In this document: positions 1-6,065 of the stretch, piece after piece
Layout: each line of letters starts with the position of its first letter
How positions within the stretch are numbered: position 1 is the first letter of the stretch
Assembly (NCBI GenBank): GCA_050697275.1
Contig: JBOGZI010000271.1
Location: 1 to 9,483, forward strand
Direction: 5' to 3'
Source: JBOGZI01 sp050697275
Lineage (GTDB): Bacteria > Actinomycetota > Thermoleophilia > Solirubrobacterales > 70-9
Length of the DNA stretch: 9,483 nucleotides
Notes under the pieces: generated by a model
What the model saw: only the letters and a program-made list of their open reading frames with translations
The model's database searches: none
Told to the model about the DNA's origin: nothing
Translations under genes and position numbers: made by a program

Positions 1-207
1 TTCCACCCGAGGAGCACCGCCCGGATGGGCGACGACTCGGCGGAGAGCGTCACCGACCTGGACGGCGCGGTGCGCGGCGTCGGGGGGCTCTACGTCGCCG
101 ACGCGAGCGTGATGCCGACCTCGGTGGGAGTCAACCCGATGATGACGATCATCGCCTGCGCCTCACGCGTGGCTCGCGGCCTCGCCGCGCGCCTCAACGG
201 TCAGTAG
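1..207 (+). CDS. GMC-family FAD-dependent oxidoreductase, C-terminal fragment
   Basis: The reading frame is open from base 1, so the gene begins outside the window; 68 codons and a TAG stop are visible. The fragment matches the end of the GMC oxidoreductase C-terminal domain. It opens with FHPRSTARMG, the family's HPxxTxRMG signature. Then come GLYVADASVMP, the conserved strand that helps close the FAD site, and VGVNPMMTIIACASRVA, the terminal helix. In characterised GMC enzymes (glucose, choline and cholesterol oxidases) the signature His and the later Asn form the catalytic pair; here these would be His2 and the Asn of VNPMM. The family oxidises alcohols with FAD; the substrate cannot be told from this piece. 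Ser replaces the usual Gly before the Thr of the signature. The last 7 bases overlap the end of the convergent membrane-protein gene. Confidence 0.9.
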   Translation, partial: FHPRSTARMGDDSAESVTDLDGAVRGVGGLYVADASVMPTSVGVNPMMTIIACASRVARGLAARLNGQ

Positions 208-686
208 GTCTCGGCCACCTCGTCGCGCATCTGCAGGAAGGATCCGATCGTCACCCCGATCACCGCCGCGGTAGCGAGGTACAGACCGATCTTCCGCTCA
301 AGCCCCTCAGGGACGTCGATCAGGACGTAGACGGTCATCGCCGTCCCGATCACGCCGAGCAGGAAGGTCCCCGCGGCGGGCGCGAAGGGCAGGCCCTCCG
401 GGTAGCCGGCCATGGACATCGCCACCCCCACCAGCACCAGCCCGGCGAGGATCGCCAGGTAGATGTCGAGCGTGTTCTGGCTCTCCCAGCCGGTCGCGTC
501 GGCGGCACCCTGGGCCGACTCCAGGGCCTCCGAGGCACCCGGTAGGCCCTGAGCTCCCTCGGGGAGCGCGGGGACGTCGGGGACATCGACCTCCGCCCCT
601 CCCCAGGCGAGGAACAGGGAAACCACCAGCGCCACCGCGGAGATGGCCGCGACGATCTGGCCCAGCGACAAGCCTCCAGCGTTCAT
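201..686 (-). CDS. Four-helix membrane protein, paralogue A (unknown function)
   Basis: I do not recognise a named family. The 161-residue protein has four predicted membrane helices at about residues 8-28, 73-93, 102-123 and 133-151. A long acidic, Pro/Gly-rich loop (29-70) lies between helices 1 and 2, probably outside the cell, leaving both termini inside. The ATG at 686 is chosen over an upstream ATG at 716 for two reasons: GGAG lies 6 bases before it, and the resulting N-terminus lines up residue for residue with the two paralogues to the right (Trp28 in all). The shared pattern is an aromatic end to helix 1 (LFLAWGG), a Trp just before helix 2 (GWESQ), and a helix 3 ending with an Asp-Pro-type turn (LIDVPEG) before a Gly-rich helix 4. 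It has no tail after helix 4. The stop overlaps the convergent oxidoreductase gene. Confidence 0.8.
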   Translation of the reverse strand: MNAGGLSLGQIVAAISAVALVVSLFLAWGGAEVDVPDVPALPEGAQGLPGASEALESAQGAADATGWESQNTLDIYLAILAGLVLVGVAMSMAGYPEGLPFAPAAGTFLLGVIGTAMTVYVLIDVPEGLERKIGLYLATAAVIGVTIGSFLQMRDEVAETY

Positions 687-757
687 GCGTCTCTCCTTCG
701 GGTCTGAAAGGGCCACCCCCGCACGGACGTGGCCGCCAGTGGACTCGGCCCCGGAAA

Positions 758-764
758 CCTATAC
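758..764 (-). promoter_or_regulatory. Putative -10 element upstream of paralogue A
   Basis: On the minus strand the sequence reads GTATAGGTTTC, 72 bases before the ATG at 686. Nearly the same string (GTATAGGGTTC) sits 75 bases before paralogue B. TATAGG or TAGGTT would fit a -10 box. No convincing -35 is visible, because the region 17 bases upstream is the GC-rich hairpin at 770-791. The call rests on repetition of the string and its similar spacing. Confidence 0.3.
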
Positions 765-769
765 GTGAC

Positions 770-791
770 GCGGCCGCCCGGGGGCGGCCGC
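770..791 (-). terminator. Hairpin after paralogue B (terminator-like)
   Basis: A perfect 9-bp inverted repeat, GCGGCCGCC at 770-778 and GGCGGCCGC at 783-791, with a 4-base loop. It lies 25 bases past the stop of paralogue B in the direction of transcription. No T-run follows, so it is not a textbook intrinsic terminator, although U-poor terminators are common in GC-rich Actinobacteria. It separates paralogue B from the putative promoter of paralogue A. Confidence 0.5.
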
Positions 792-816
792 CTCACAGCT
801 TGCGTCTGCTCCGTGG

Positions 817-1338
817 TCAGCGCGGCGGCGGCGGGGGCGGCGGCGAAACCTGATCGCGCACGTCGGAGAAGGACGTTCCCTCCTCCTGCATGCCCAGATA
901 GCCGCCGTAGGCGATCCCCGCCGTGGTGATCAGACCGAGCCAGACCCCGAGCTCCCGGCCCACGCCGTCGCCGCCCGGCGGGTCGATCAGCCGGTAGAGG
1001 ACGAGCAGGAAGGCGATCGCTCCGATCCCGGCGGTCACCGCGCTGCCGGCGACCGGAAGGCTCACCGAGGCGCCGGTCATGTCGATCAGCGCGAAGCCCA
1101 CGGCCACGATCACCGCGAGCAGCAGCACCAGGTCGATGACGTCGAATGCCTGCCAAGCCGACGCCGTGGTGTCGACCCCGGACTGCTCCACCGCCTGGTT
1201 GGCGATGTCCTCGGGCACTCCGGCCGGGACCACGTCGCTGACGTCGACCCCGAACCAGGAGAAGAACATGAAGATGAAGAGGAGGACGCCCGAAACGCCC
1301 GCGATCAGCGTGCCCCTCCCAACGTTGGCCGTATCCAT
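817..1338 (-). CDS. Four-helix membrane protein, paralogue B, poly-proline C-terminus
   Basis: Function unknown. The 173-residue protein has predicted membrane helices at about 8-28, 66-86, 98-119 and 131-150. The ATG at 1338 is preferred over a longer frame from 1380 because AAGGAG lies 5 bases upstream and the N-terminus then matches both neighbours without gaps. Shared features are FFSWFG at the end of helix 1, an acidic outer loop, SAWQAF before helix 2, LYRLIDPPGG after helix 3 and WLGLITTAGIAYGGYLG as helix 4. The cytoplasmic tail ends in seven consecutive prolines followed by Arg, an unusual C-terminus that would normally need EF-P for smooth translation. The gene has its own upstream gap of 140 bases with a possible promoter, and a hairpin after its stop, so it may be transcribed separately from its neighbours. 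Confidence 0.8.
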   Translation of the reverse strand: MDTANVGRGTLIAGVSGVLLFIFMFFSWFGVDVSDVVPAGVPEDIANQAVEQSGVDTTASAWQAFDVIDLVLLLAVIVAVGFALIDMTGASVSLPVAGSAVTAGIGAIAFLLVLYRLIDPPGGDGVGRELGVWLGLITTAGIAYGGYLGMQEEGTSFSDVRDQVSPPPPPPPR

Positions 1339-1405
1339 CCACACTCCTTCCGATGCACTTGGACGCGCACCGCGCCGCATGGGGCACTCGGCCGCGCTTG
1401 ACCTG

Positions 1406-1428
1406 CGCGAACCCTATACCGGTTCGCG
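1406..1428 (-). promoter_or_regulatory. Inverted repeat enclosing a -10-like box upstream of paralogue B
   Basis: Perfect 8-bp arms CGCGAACC (1406-1413) and GGTTCGCG (1421-1428) enclose a 7-base centre CTATACC. On the minus strand the centre gives GTATAGGGTTC, the same -10-like string found upstream of paralogue A, about 75 bases before the ATG at 1338. An operator overlapping a promoter would look like this. A weaker competing hairpin, CGCGG-TCC-CCGCG at 1425-1437, overlaps its right arm. No clear -35 box is visible. The rest of the 1339-1478 gap shows no gene. Confidence 0.35.
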
Positions 1429-1478
1429 GTCCCCGCGCCAGTCCTCGCACCGCGGGCACCGCTGCGTTGTCGTCCCTG

Positions 1479-2111
1479 CTATTTCCTCGTGGAACGCCGC
1501 TTCCCGGTCGAGGATCGCGCCCGGGAGCCGCCGGACCTCGAGGACGACTTCCTGGTTCCGGTCGCGCGCCTCGTGCCGGTGCTCTTCCGAGTGCTGGAGC
1601 GCGCGGTGGTCTTGCGGGCCCCGCTCGTCCGGGTGATCGCCCTCCTCGTGGCGGTGCCTCCGCCCGAGCTCGCCCGGGCACGGCCCGTGGCGGCGACCAG
1701 CGGCTCGAAGCCGTCCTCGCGCAGAGCGATCACGGCCCCCGCGGCGATCGCCAGCGCTGCGAGCAGGCCCAGGAAGATGCCGATCTTCAGGTCCAGCCCG
1801 TCGTTGGCGAGCATCCGCCAGAGGATGATCGCGACGCTGAGCGCGCCGAGCGCGGCCGTGCCGCAGCCGCGCGGAAGGGGTGCGTTCACCCTCCGGTCGG
1901 CCGCCGCCAGCAGCGCCAGCGCCACACCCGCGACGGCGGTCAGCGCGACGACGAAGCCGGTGACGTCGGTGGCCAGCGCGTCCCAGCCGCTGATCCCCCC
2001 TTCGCCGAACGCCTCGCCTCCCCCGTACCAGTCGAAGAACAGGAACACGAACAGGGCGATGCCGCCGAGCGCGGCGAGTACCTCACCGTTGCGAAGCCTC
2101 GAGAAGTCCAA
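1479..2111 (-). CDS. Four-helix membrane protein, paralogue C, long basic cytoplasmic tail
   Basis: Function unknown. The 210-residue protein has helices at about 8-28, 50-71, 85-101 and 109-130. It carries the same landmarks as paralogues A and B: FFDWYGG ending helix 1 with Trp28, SGWDAL before helix 2, and IGIFLGLLAALAIAAG as helix 4. The outer loop is shorter (about 30-48). After helix 4 a 67-residue tail (144-210) holds 22 Arg/Lys and no Asp or Glu, in short repeats such as TGTRRATGTRKS; it resembles histone-H1-like or other nucleic-acid-binding tails, and by topology should face the cytoplasm. I chose the TTG at 2111: GGAGG lies 5 bases before it and the N-terminus then aligns with both paralogues. 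A TTG at 2180 would give 23 more residues and overlap the folD end. It probably shares a transcript with folD. Confidence 0.75.
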   Translation of the reverse strand: MDFSRLRNGEVLAALGGIALFVFLFFDWYGGGEAFGEGGISGWDALATDVTGFVVALTAVAGVALALLAAADRRVNAPLPRGCGTAALGALSVAIILWRMLANDGLDLKIGIFLGLLAALAIAAGAVIALREDGFEPLVAATGRARASSGGGTATRRAITRTSGARKTTARSSTRKSTGTRRATGTRKSSSRSGGSRARSSTGKRRSTRK

Positions 2112-2116
2112 TTCCG

Positions 2117-2121
2117 CCTCC
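2117..2121 (-). promoter_or_regulatory. Shine-Dalgarno site fixing the TTG start of paralogue C
   Basis: GGAGG on the minus strand, followed by 5 bases and then TTG at 2111-2109. No comparable site precedes the alternative TTG at 2180 or the GTG at 2153. It lies in the 49-base gap after the folD stop. Confidence 0.65.
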
Positions 2122-2160
2122 GTACGCGTGGGGGCCGCTCCGGCGCGGCCCACCGAGGAT

Positions 2161-3024
2161 TCACGCGGGGCGCAATTCAAGCACCTTGCGCGCCGCCTGC
2201 ACGGTGTTGGCGAGCAGCATCGCGATCGTCATCGGCCCGACCCCACCCGGGACCGGGGTGATCGCGCCCGCGACCTGGCGGGCGGCCTCGAAGTCGACGT
2301 CCCCGACCAGCCCCTCGTCGGTGCGATTGGTGCCGACGTCGATCACGGTCGCGTCCGGACGGATCATCTCCGCCCCGATCAGGCGCGGCCTGCCGGCCGC
2401 CGCAACCAAGATCTCGGCGCGGCGGCAGACCTCGCCGAGGTCGGCGGTGCGGCTGTGGCAGACGGTGACGGTCGCGTGCGCGCCCAGCAGCAGCGAGAAG
2501 AGTGGCCGGCCGACCAGGTTGGAGCGGCCGACGATCACCGCCTCCTTGCCGGCGGGATCGACGCCGGCGGAGCGCAGCAGCTCCATCACCCCGCGCGGCG
2601 TGCAGGGGACCAGCCCCGGCTCCCCACGCGCCAACAGCCCGGCGCTGATGGGCGTCAGCCCGTCGACGTCCTTCTGGGGGAAGATCGCCGCCACCACCCG
2701 CTCCGCCTCGATCTGCTCCGGCAGCGGCAGCTGCACCAGGATGCCGTCCACCTCGTCGGAGTTATTCAGCTCCTCGACCAGGTCGAGCAGCTCCTCCTGG
2801 GGGATCGTCGCCTGGGGCTCGTGGTGGAAGGAGCGGATCCCGACCTCCTCGCAGGCCTCGCGCTTGCGCCGCACGTAGATCGCCGAGGCGGGGTCCTCCC
2901 CCACCAGCACCGTGGCGAGGCCGGGCGGGCGGCCGAGCCGCGGAGCCAGCTCCTCGACCTCGGCGCGGACCCGCTCGCGCACCTCGGCGGCGACCGCCTT
3001 GCCGTCGATCACCGTGGCGCTCAT
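2161..3024 (-). CDS. folD: Bifunctional methylenetetrahydrofolate dehydrogenase/cyclohydrolase FolD
   Basis: FolD interconverts 5,10-methylene-, 5,10-methenyl- and 10-formyl-tetrahydrofolate using NADP(+) in the cytoplasm, feeding purine and formyl-methionine synthesis. The 287-residue length is normal for the family. Catalytic landmarks are in place: Tyr50 and Lys54 in YVRRK, GILVQLPLP (94-102), QKDVDG with Asp121, PCTPRG (140-145), the dinucleotide-binding GRSNLVGRP (166-174) and the family signature TPVPGGVGPMT (256-266). The ATG at 3024 starts at the usual family position (MSATVIDGKA) with an AGGGG stretch shortly upstream. It lies 13 bases after the pcrA stop on the same strand, so the two are probably co-transcribed; no functional link between them is obvious. 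Nothing looks damaged. Confidence 0.97.
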   Translation of the reverse strand: MSATVIDGKAVAAEVRERVRAEVEELAPRLGRPPGLATVLVGEDPASAIYVRRKREACEEVGIRSFHHEPQATIPQEELLDLVEELNNSDEVDGILVQLPLPEQIEAERVVAAIFPQKDVDGLTPISAGLLARGEPGLVPCTPRGVMELLRSAGVDPAGKEAVIVGRSNLVGRPLFSLLLGAHATVTVCHSRTADLGEVCRRAEILVAAAGRPRLIGAEMIRPDATVIDVGTNRTDEGLVGDVDFEAARQVAGAITPVPGGVGPMTIAMLLANTVQAARKVLELRPA

Positions 3025-3037
3025 GTCCTGCCCCTGA

Positions 3038-5308
3038 TCACGAGGCCTTCTTGAGGGGGGCGTAGTCGGCCATCAGCTTGCGCTCCACCCCGTCGCCCGC
3101 GAAGCGGACCACGATCACGCCGCCGGGCTCGACCGAGGTGACCACCCCCTCGCCGAAGCTCGCGTGGACGACGTCGTCGCCGGTGCCGAAGTCCGGACCC
3201 CGCTCGCGCCGCTCGGGGGCGCCCCCCAGGCTCCCGCCCGACACCCAGCCGGTGAGCGCCTGCTCCTCGGTGCCCTCGCGCTCGACCAGCTCCTCGGGCA
3301 GCTCGGAGAGGAAGCGGGAGGGGAAGTTGCGATCGCGGCCGCCGAAGAGGCGGCGGCTGCGCGCGTGGGTGAGGGTGAGCCGTCGCCGGGCCCGGGTGAT
3401 GCCGACGTAGCAGAGGCGGCGCTCCTCCTCCTCGTTTCCCTCCTCGAGCGAGCGCGAGTGCGGGAAGACCCCCTCCTCGCAGCCGATCATGAAGACCGCG
3501 TCGTACTCGAGGCCCTTGGCGTTGTGCAGGGTCATCAGCGTCACCTTCGCCTCGCCCCGCTCGAGGTCGTCCGAGTCGGTGTAGAGCGAGATCGCCTGCA
3601 GGAACTCCTCGAGCGGGCTGAGCTCGGACTCGCCCTCGAGCGCGCGGTTGGCGTCGAACTCGGCGGCCACCCCGACCAGCTCCTCGAGGTTCTCGATCCG
3701 CCCCTCGGCCTCGATCGTGCGCTCGGCCCGGAGCGCGTCGAGGTAGCCGCTGCGCTCGAGCAGTGCCCGCAGCAGCTCCGCCACCGGGCCGCCCTCGAAC
3801 TCCGCGCGCAGCTCCTCGATCAGCTCGACGAAGCGGCCGACCGACTTGATCGCCGCGGCGCCCAGGCCGGGCACCGCCTCCGGCTCGCTCGCCACCTCCC
3901 AGATGGTGCGCCCGGTGGTGTTGGCGTGCGCCCTGATCCGGCCCTGGCTGGTGTCGCCGATTCCGCGCCGGGGGGAGTTGATCACCCGGGAGAAGCTCAC
4001 CCCGTCGGCGGGGTTGACCAGCAGGTTGAGGTAGGCGATCGCGTCCTTGATCTCCGCCCGCTCGTAGAACTTGGTGCCGCCGATCACCTGGTAGGGCAGC
4101 TCGTAGCGGACCAGGATGTCCTCGAGCACCCGGCTCTGGGCGTTGGTCCGGTAGAAGACCGCGATCTCCTCGCGGGAGAGCCCCTCCTCCCCCACCAGCC
4201 CCTCGATCTCGCCGGCGACGTAGCGGGCCTCGGCATGCTCGTCCTCGAGCTCGGCGACCGTCACCTTCTCCCCCTCGCCCCGATCGGTCCAGAGATTCTT
4301 GCCGAGCCGGCCGCGGTTATGGGAGACGACACCGTTGGCCGCCGACAGAATCACCTCGTCCGATCGGTAGTTCTGCTCGAGCTTGATCACCTCGGCGGCG
4401 GGGAAGTCCTTTTCGAACTCGAGGATGTTGCGGACCTCCGCCCCACGAAAGCTGTAGACCGCCTGGTCCTCGTCCCCCACGACCGTCAAGTTCCCCTCCT
4501 CACCGCAGAGCAGCTGCAGCAGCCGGTACTGGGCGTGGTTGGTGTCCTGGTACTCGTCCACCAGCACCCAGCGGAAGCGCTGGCGGTAGCGTCGGCGGAC
4601 ATCCTCGAACAGCTCGAGCAGGTTGACCACCCGCATGAGCAGGTCGTCGAAGTCCATCGCGTTCGACTCGAGCATCCGCCGCTCGTACAGGCGGTAGGCC
4701 TGGCCGACCATCTGCTCGAACGGACCCCCGGCCTCCTCCTGGTAGGTCTCGGCGTCGATCAGGCTGTTCTTCGCCTCCGAGATCCGGGCACGGACCGCGC
4801 GCGGCGGGTAGCGCTTCGTGTCCACCTCGAGCTCCTCGAGGCAGCGCTTCAGCATCCGCAGCGAGTCGGCTTCGTCGTAGATCGTGAACTTGGAGGTGTA
4901 GCCGAGCCGCTCGGCCTCGATCCGCAGCAGCCGCGCACAGGCGGCGTGAAAGGTCATCACCCACATGCCGCGGTGGATGCCCCCGATCTGCGAGGAGACC
5001 CGCTCCCGCATTTCCTCGGCCGCCTTGTTGGTGAAGGTGATCGCCAGGATCTCGTTGGGGCGGGCCAGCCCGGTGGCTAGCAGCCAGGCGACCCGGTGAG
5101 TGAGCACACGGGTCTTGCCCGAGCCCGCGCCGGCCAGGACCAGCAGCGGCCCCTCGCCGAAGGTGACCGCCTCGCGCTGCGGCGGATTGAGATCGGCCAG
5201 CAGGCGCTCGACCTGATCGGCGCCCACCTCGATCGGCGCCCCGGCGGGAGCGCCGTTCACCTCTGCCGCGGCGTCCACCGCGGCGGTCTCGTCCTCGGTA
5301 CGGGCCAT
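3038..5308 (-). CDS. pcrA: ATP-dependent 3'-5' DNA helicase, PcrA/UvrD family
   Basis: A superfamily 1A helicase that unwinds DNA in nucleotide excision and mismatch repair and at stalled replication or transcription complexes. All 756 residues of a PcrA-type protein are present. Motifs in order: Q motif NPPQREAV (41-48), Walker A GAGSGKT (60-66), motif Ia TFTNKAAEEM (91-100), Walker B DEYQDT (251-256), motif III VGDEDQAVYSFRGA (277-290), motif IV EQNYRS (311-316), motif V TLMTLHNAKGLEYD (590-603) and motif VI YVGITRARRRL (634-644). A C-terminal Tudor-like domain (about 708-752, with FGEGVV) marks PcrA/UvrD1 rather than Rep; in relatives it contacts RNA polymerase. The N-terminus has a 38-residue acidic, Ala-rich extension. 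The ATG at 5308 has no Shine-Dalgarno sequence nearby; a perfect hairpin abuts it. The gene follows the lipoprotein gene and precedes folD. Confidence 0.97.
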   Translation of the reverse strand: MARTEDETAAVDAAAEVNGAPAGAPIEVGADQVERLLADLNPPQREAVTFGEGPLLVLAGAGSGKTRVLTHRVAWLLATGLARPNEILAITFTNKAAEEMRERVSSQIGGIHRGMWVMTFHAACARLLRIEAERLGYTSKFTIYDEADSLRMLKRCLEELEVDTKRYPPRAVRARISEAKNSLIDAETYQEEAGGPFEQMVGQAYRLYERRMLESNAMDFDDLLMRVVNLLELFEDVRRRYRQRFRWVLVDEYQDTNHAQYRLLQLLCGEEGNLTVVGDEDQAVYSFRGAEVRNILEFEKDFPAAEVIKLEQNYRSDEVILSAANGVVSHNRGRLGKNLWTDRGEGEKVTVAELEDEHAEARYVAGEIEGLVGEEGLSREEIAVFYRTNAQSRVLEDILVRYELPYQVIGGTKFYERAEIKDAIAYLNLLVNPADGVSFSRVINSPRRGIGDTSQGRIRAHANTTGRTIWEVASEPEAVPGLGAAAIKSVGRFVELIEELRAEFEGGPVAELLRALLERSGYLDALRAERTIEAEGRIENLEELVGVAAEFDANRALEGESELSPLEEFLQAISLYTDSDDLERGEAKVTLMTLHNAKGLEYDAVFMIGCEEGVFPHSRSLEEGNEEEERRLCYVGITRARRRLTLTHARSRRLFGGRDRNFPSRFLSELPEELVEREGTEEQALTGWVSGGSLGGAPERRERGPDFGTGDDVVHASFGEGVVTSVEPGGVIVVRFAGDGVERKLMADYAPLKKAS

Positions 5309-5331
5309 GGGGCGAGGATATCCCTCGCCCC
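5309..5331 (-). promoter_or_regulatory. Perfect inverted repeat directly against the pcrA start codon
   Basis: Arms GGGGCGAGG (5309-5317) and CCTCGCCCC (5323-5331) pair perfectly over 9 bp around a 5-base loop. In the pcrA mRNA this hairpin ends at the base before AUG and uses up the only purine-rich stretch that could act as a ribosome site. It also lies 18 bases past the lipoprotein stop, so it could instead be a U-poor terminator or attenuator between the two genes, or a DNA operator. Confidence 0.55.
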
Positions 5332-5349
5332 GGAGCGGTCAGCCCGGGC

Positions 5350-5982
5350 TCACTCGCCGCCGTCCTGCGCCCCGGCGCCGCCCTGGCCGCCCGCTGCGCC
5401 CTCGAAGCACCTGGCGAAGATCGCCTGCTCGGCCTCCGGATCGGGCGCCAGGACGAGGTCCTGAAGCTCCTCGTCGGAGAGCGGCTGGATCCGCTGCTGG
5501 AGGCACTCCGTCGCCTCCGGCGGGATCTCCTCGCCGCCGGTGACGAGGGAGTCCACGAACGCCTCCCGATCGAACTCGGCGAAGCCGGTCAGCTCGTCCA
5601 GCTTCCATTGGTCGCCCTCCTTGACCAGGGCGATCTCGAGCGTCTGGCCGCCGAGGAAGCTCCCGGTGACCGCGGCCTCGGCGGTCGCGGAGTCGCCGTC
5701 GACCTCGACGTTGTCGACCTCGATCTCCTCCGCGGGAGTGTCCTCGGCGGTCCTCTCGCAGGCCCTGGTCGCCTCGGCCCCCTCCGCCGGCGCGGCCGTC
5801 TGGTCGTTGAACCTCTGGGTCTGGTTCTCGGTGCACGCCTCCGGGTCGCCGCTGGTCGCCGCGAGCTCGATCGACTCGGTTATCTGCTCCTCGTCCTCGG
5901 AGCTGTCGTCGCCGCCGCAGGCGGCGAGCGTCAGGCCGGCGAGCAACGCAGCGGGCAAGGCGGACAGCATCGATCGGCGCAT
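5350..5982 (-). CDS. Secreted lipoprotein, NTF2-like/DUF4878-type fold suspected
   Basis: The 210-residue protein has a clear lipoprotein signal: basic MRRS, a hydrophobic core, and lipobox LAAC with Cys22, followed by an acidic linker (GGDDSSEDEE). It should be lipid-anchored on the outer face of the membrane. The body (about 33-135) has the layout of small NTF2-like or DUF4878-type domains common in actinobacterial lipoproteins: a first helix ITESIELAATSGDPEAC, then strands ending in ALVKEGDQWKLDEL. This fold call is by resemblance only. Four further cysteines (50, 75, 160, 192) could form two disulfides. The C-terminus is Gly-rich and low in complexity. The ATG at 5982 has GGGAGG 6 bases upstream; a longer frame from 6039 would bury the signal peptide. 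A sigma70-like promoter lies just upstream. It probably heads the unit running into pcrA, without an evident shared function. Confidence 0.85.
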   Translation of the reverse strand: MRRSMLSALPAALLAGLTLAACGGDDSSEDEEQITESIELAATSGDPEACTENQTQRFNDQTAAPAEGAEATRACERTAEDTPAEEIEVDNVEVDGDSATAEAAVTGSFLGGQTLEIALVKEGDQWKLDELTGFAEFDREAFVDSLVTGGEEIPPEATECLQQRIQPLSDEELQDLVLAPDPEAEQAIFARCFEGAAGGQGGAGAQDGGE

Positions 5983-6020
5983 CCGAGGACCTCCCTGTGG
6001 CGGCACGCGAGTGGGCGGGC

Positions 6021-6049
6021 AGCCTATTGCTCGCCGCACCCGGCGTCAA
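6021..6049 (-). promoter_or_regulatory. Sigma70-type promoter for the lipoprotein-pcrA unit
   Basis: On the minus strand, TTGACG (6049-6044) is followed by a 17-base spacer and TAGGCT (6026-6021), close to the housekeeping consensus TTGACA-17-TATAAT. Transcription would begin near 6014 and give a leader of about 30 bases before the ATG at 5982. This is the best promoter match I found in the window. Confidence 0.6.
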
Positions 6050-6056
6050 CGCCGGG
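6039..6056 (-). terminator. Hairpin after cysE (terminator-like)
   Basis: CCCGGCG (6039-6045) and CGCCGGG (6050-6056) form a 7-bp stem with a 4-base loop, starting 9 bases past the cysE stop. No T-run follows. The loop and inner stem contain the -35 box of the next gene, so termination and re-initiation signals overlap here. Confidence 0.45.
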
Positions 6057-6065
6057 GTCGAACCC

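Noticed and set aside
1407..1427. LexA (SOS) box suggested by CGAAC and GTTCG halves
   Set aside because: The LexA site of Gram-positive bacteria has a 4-base centre; here the halves are separated by about 9 bases. No LexA-like site was seen before pcrA either.
1489..3054. A 521-codon open frame on the plus strand
   Set aside because: It spans the antisense of paralogue C and folD and looks like a compositional shadow.
3164..5080. A 638-codon open frame on the plus strand
   Set aside because: It is antisense to pcrA, whose helicase motifs are all intact; the Leu/Val/Asp/Ala-heavy translation is the typical shadow of GC-rich coding DNA.
3038..5982. Lipoprotein and PcrA as a functional pair
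   Set aside because: A shared promoter is plausible, but an extracellular lipoprotein and a cytoplasmic helicase have no evident joint role; adjacency alone is too weak.
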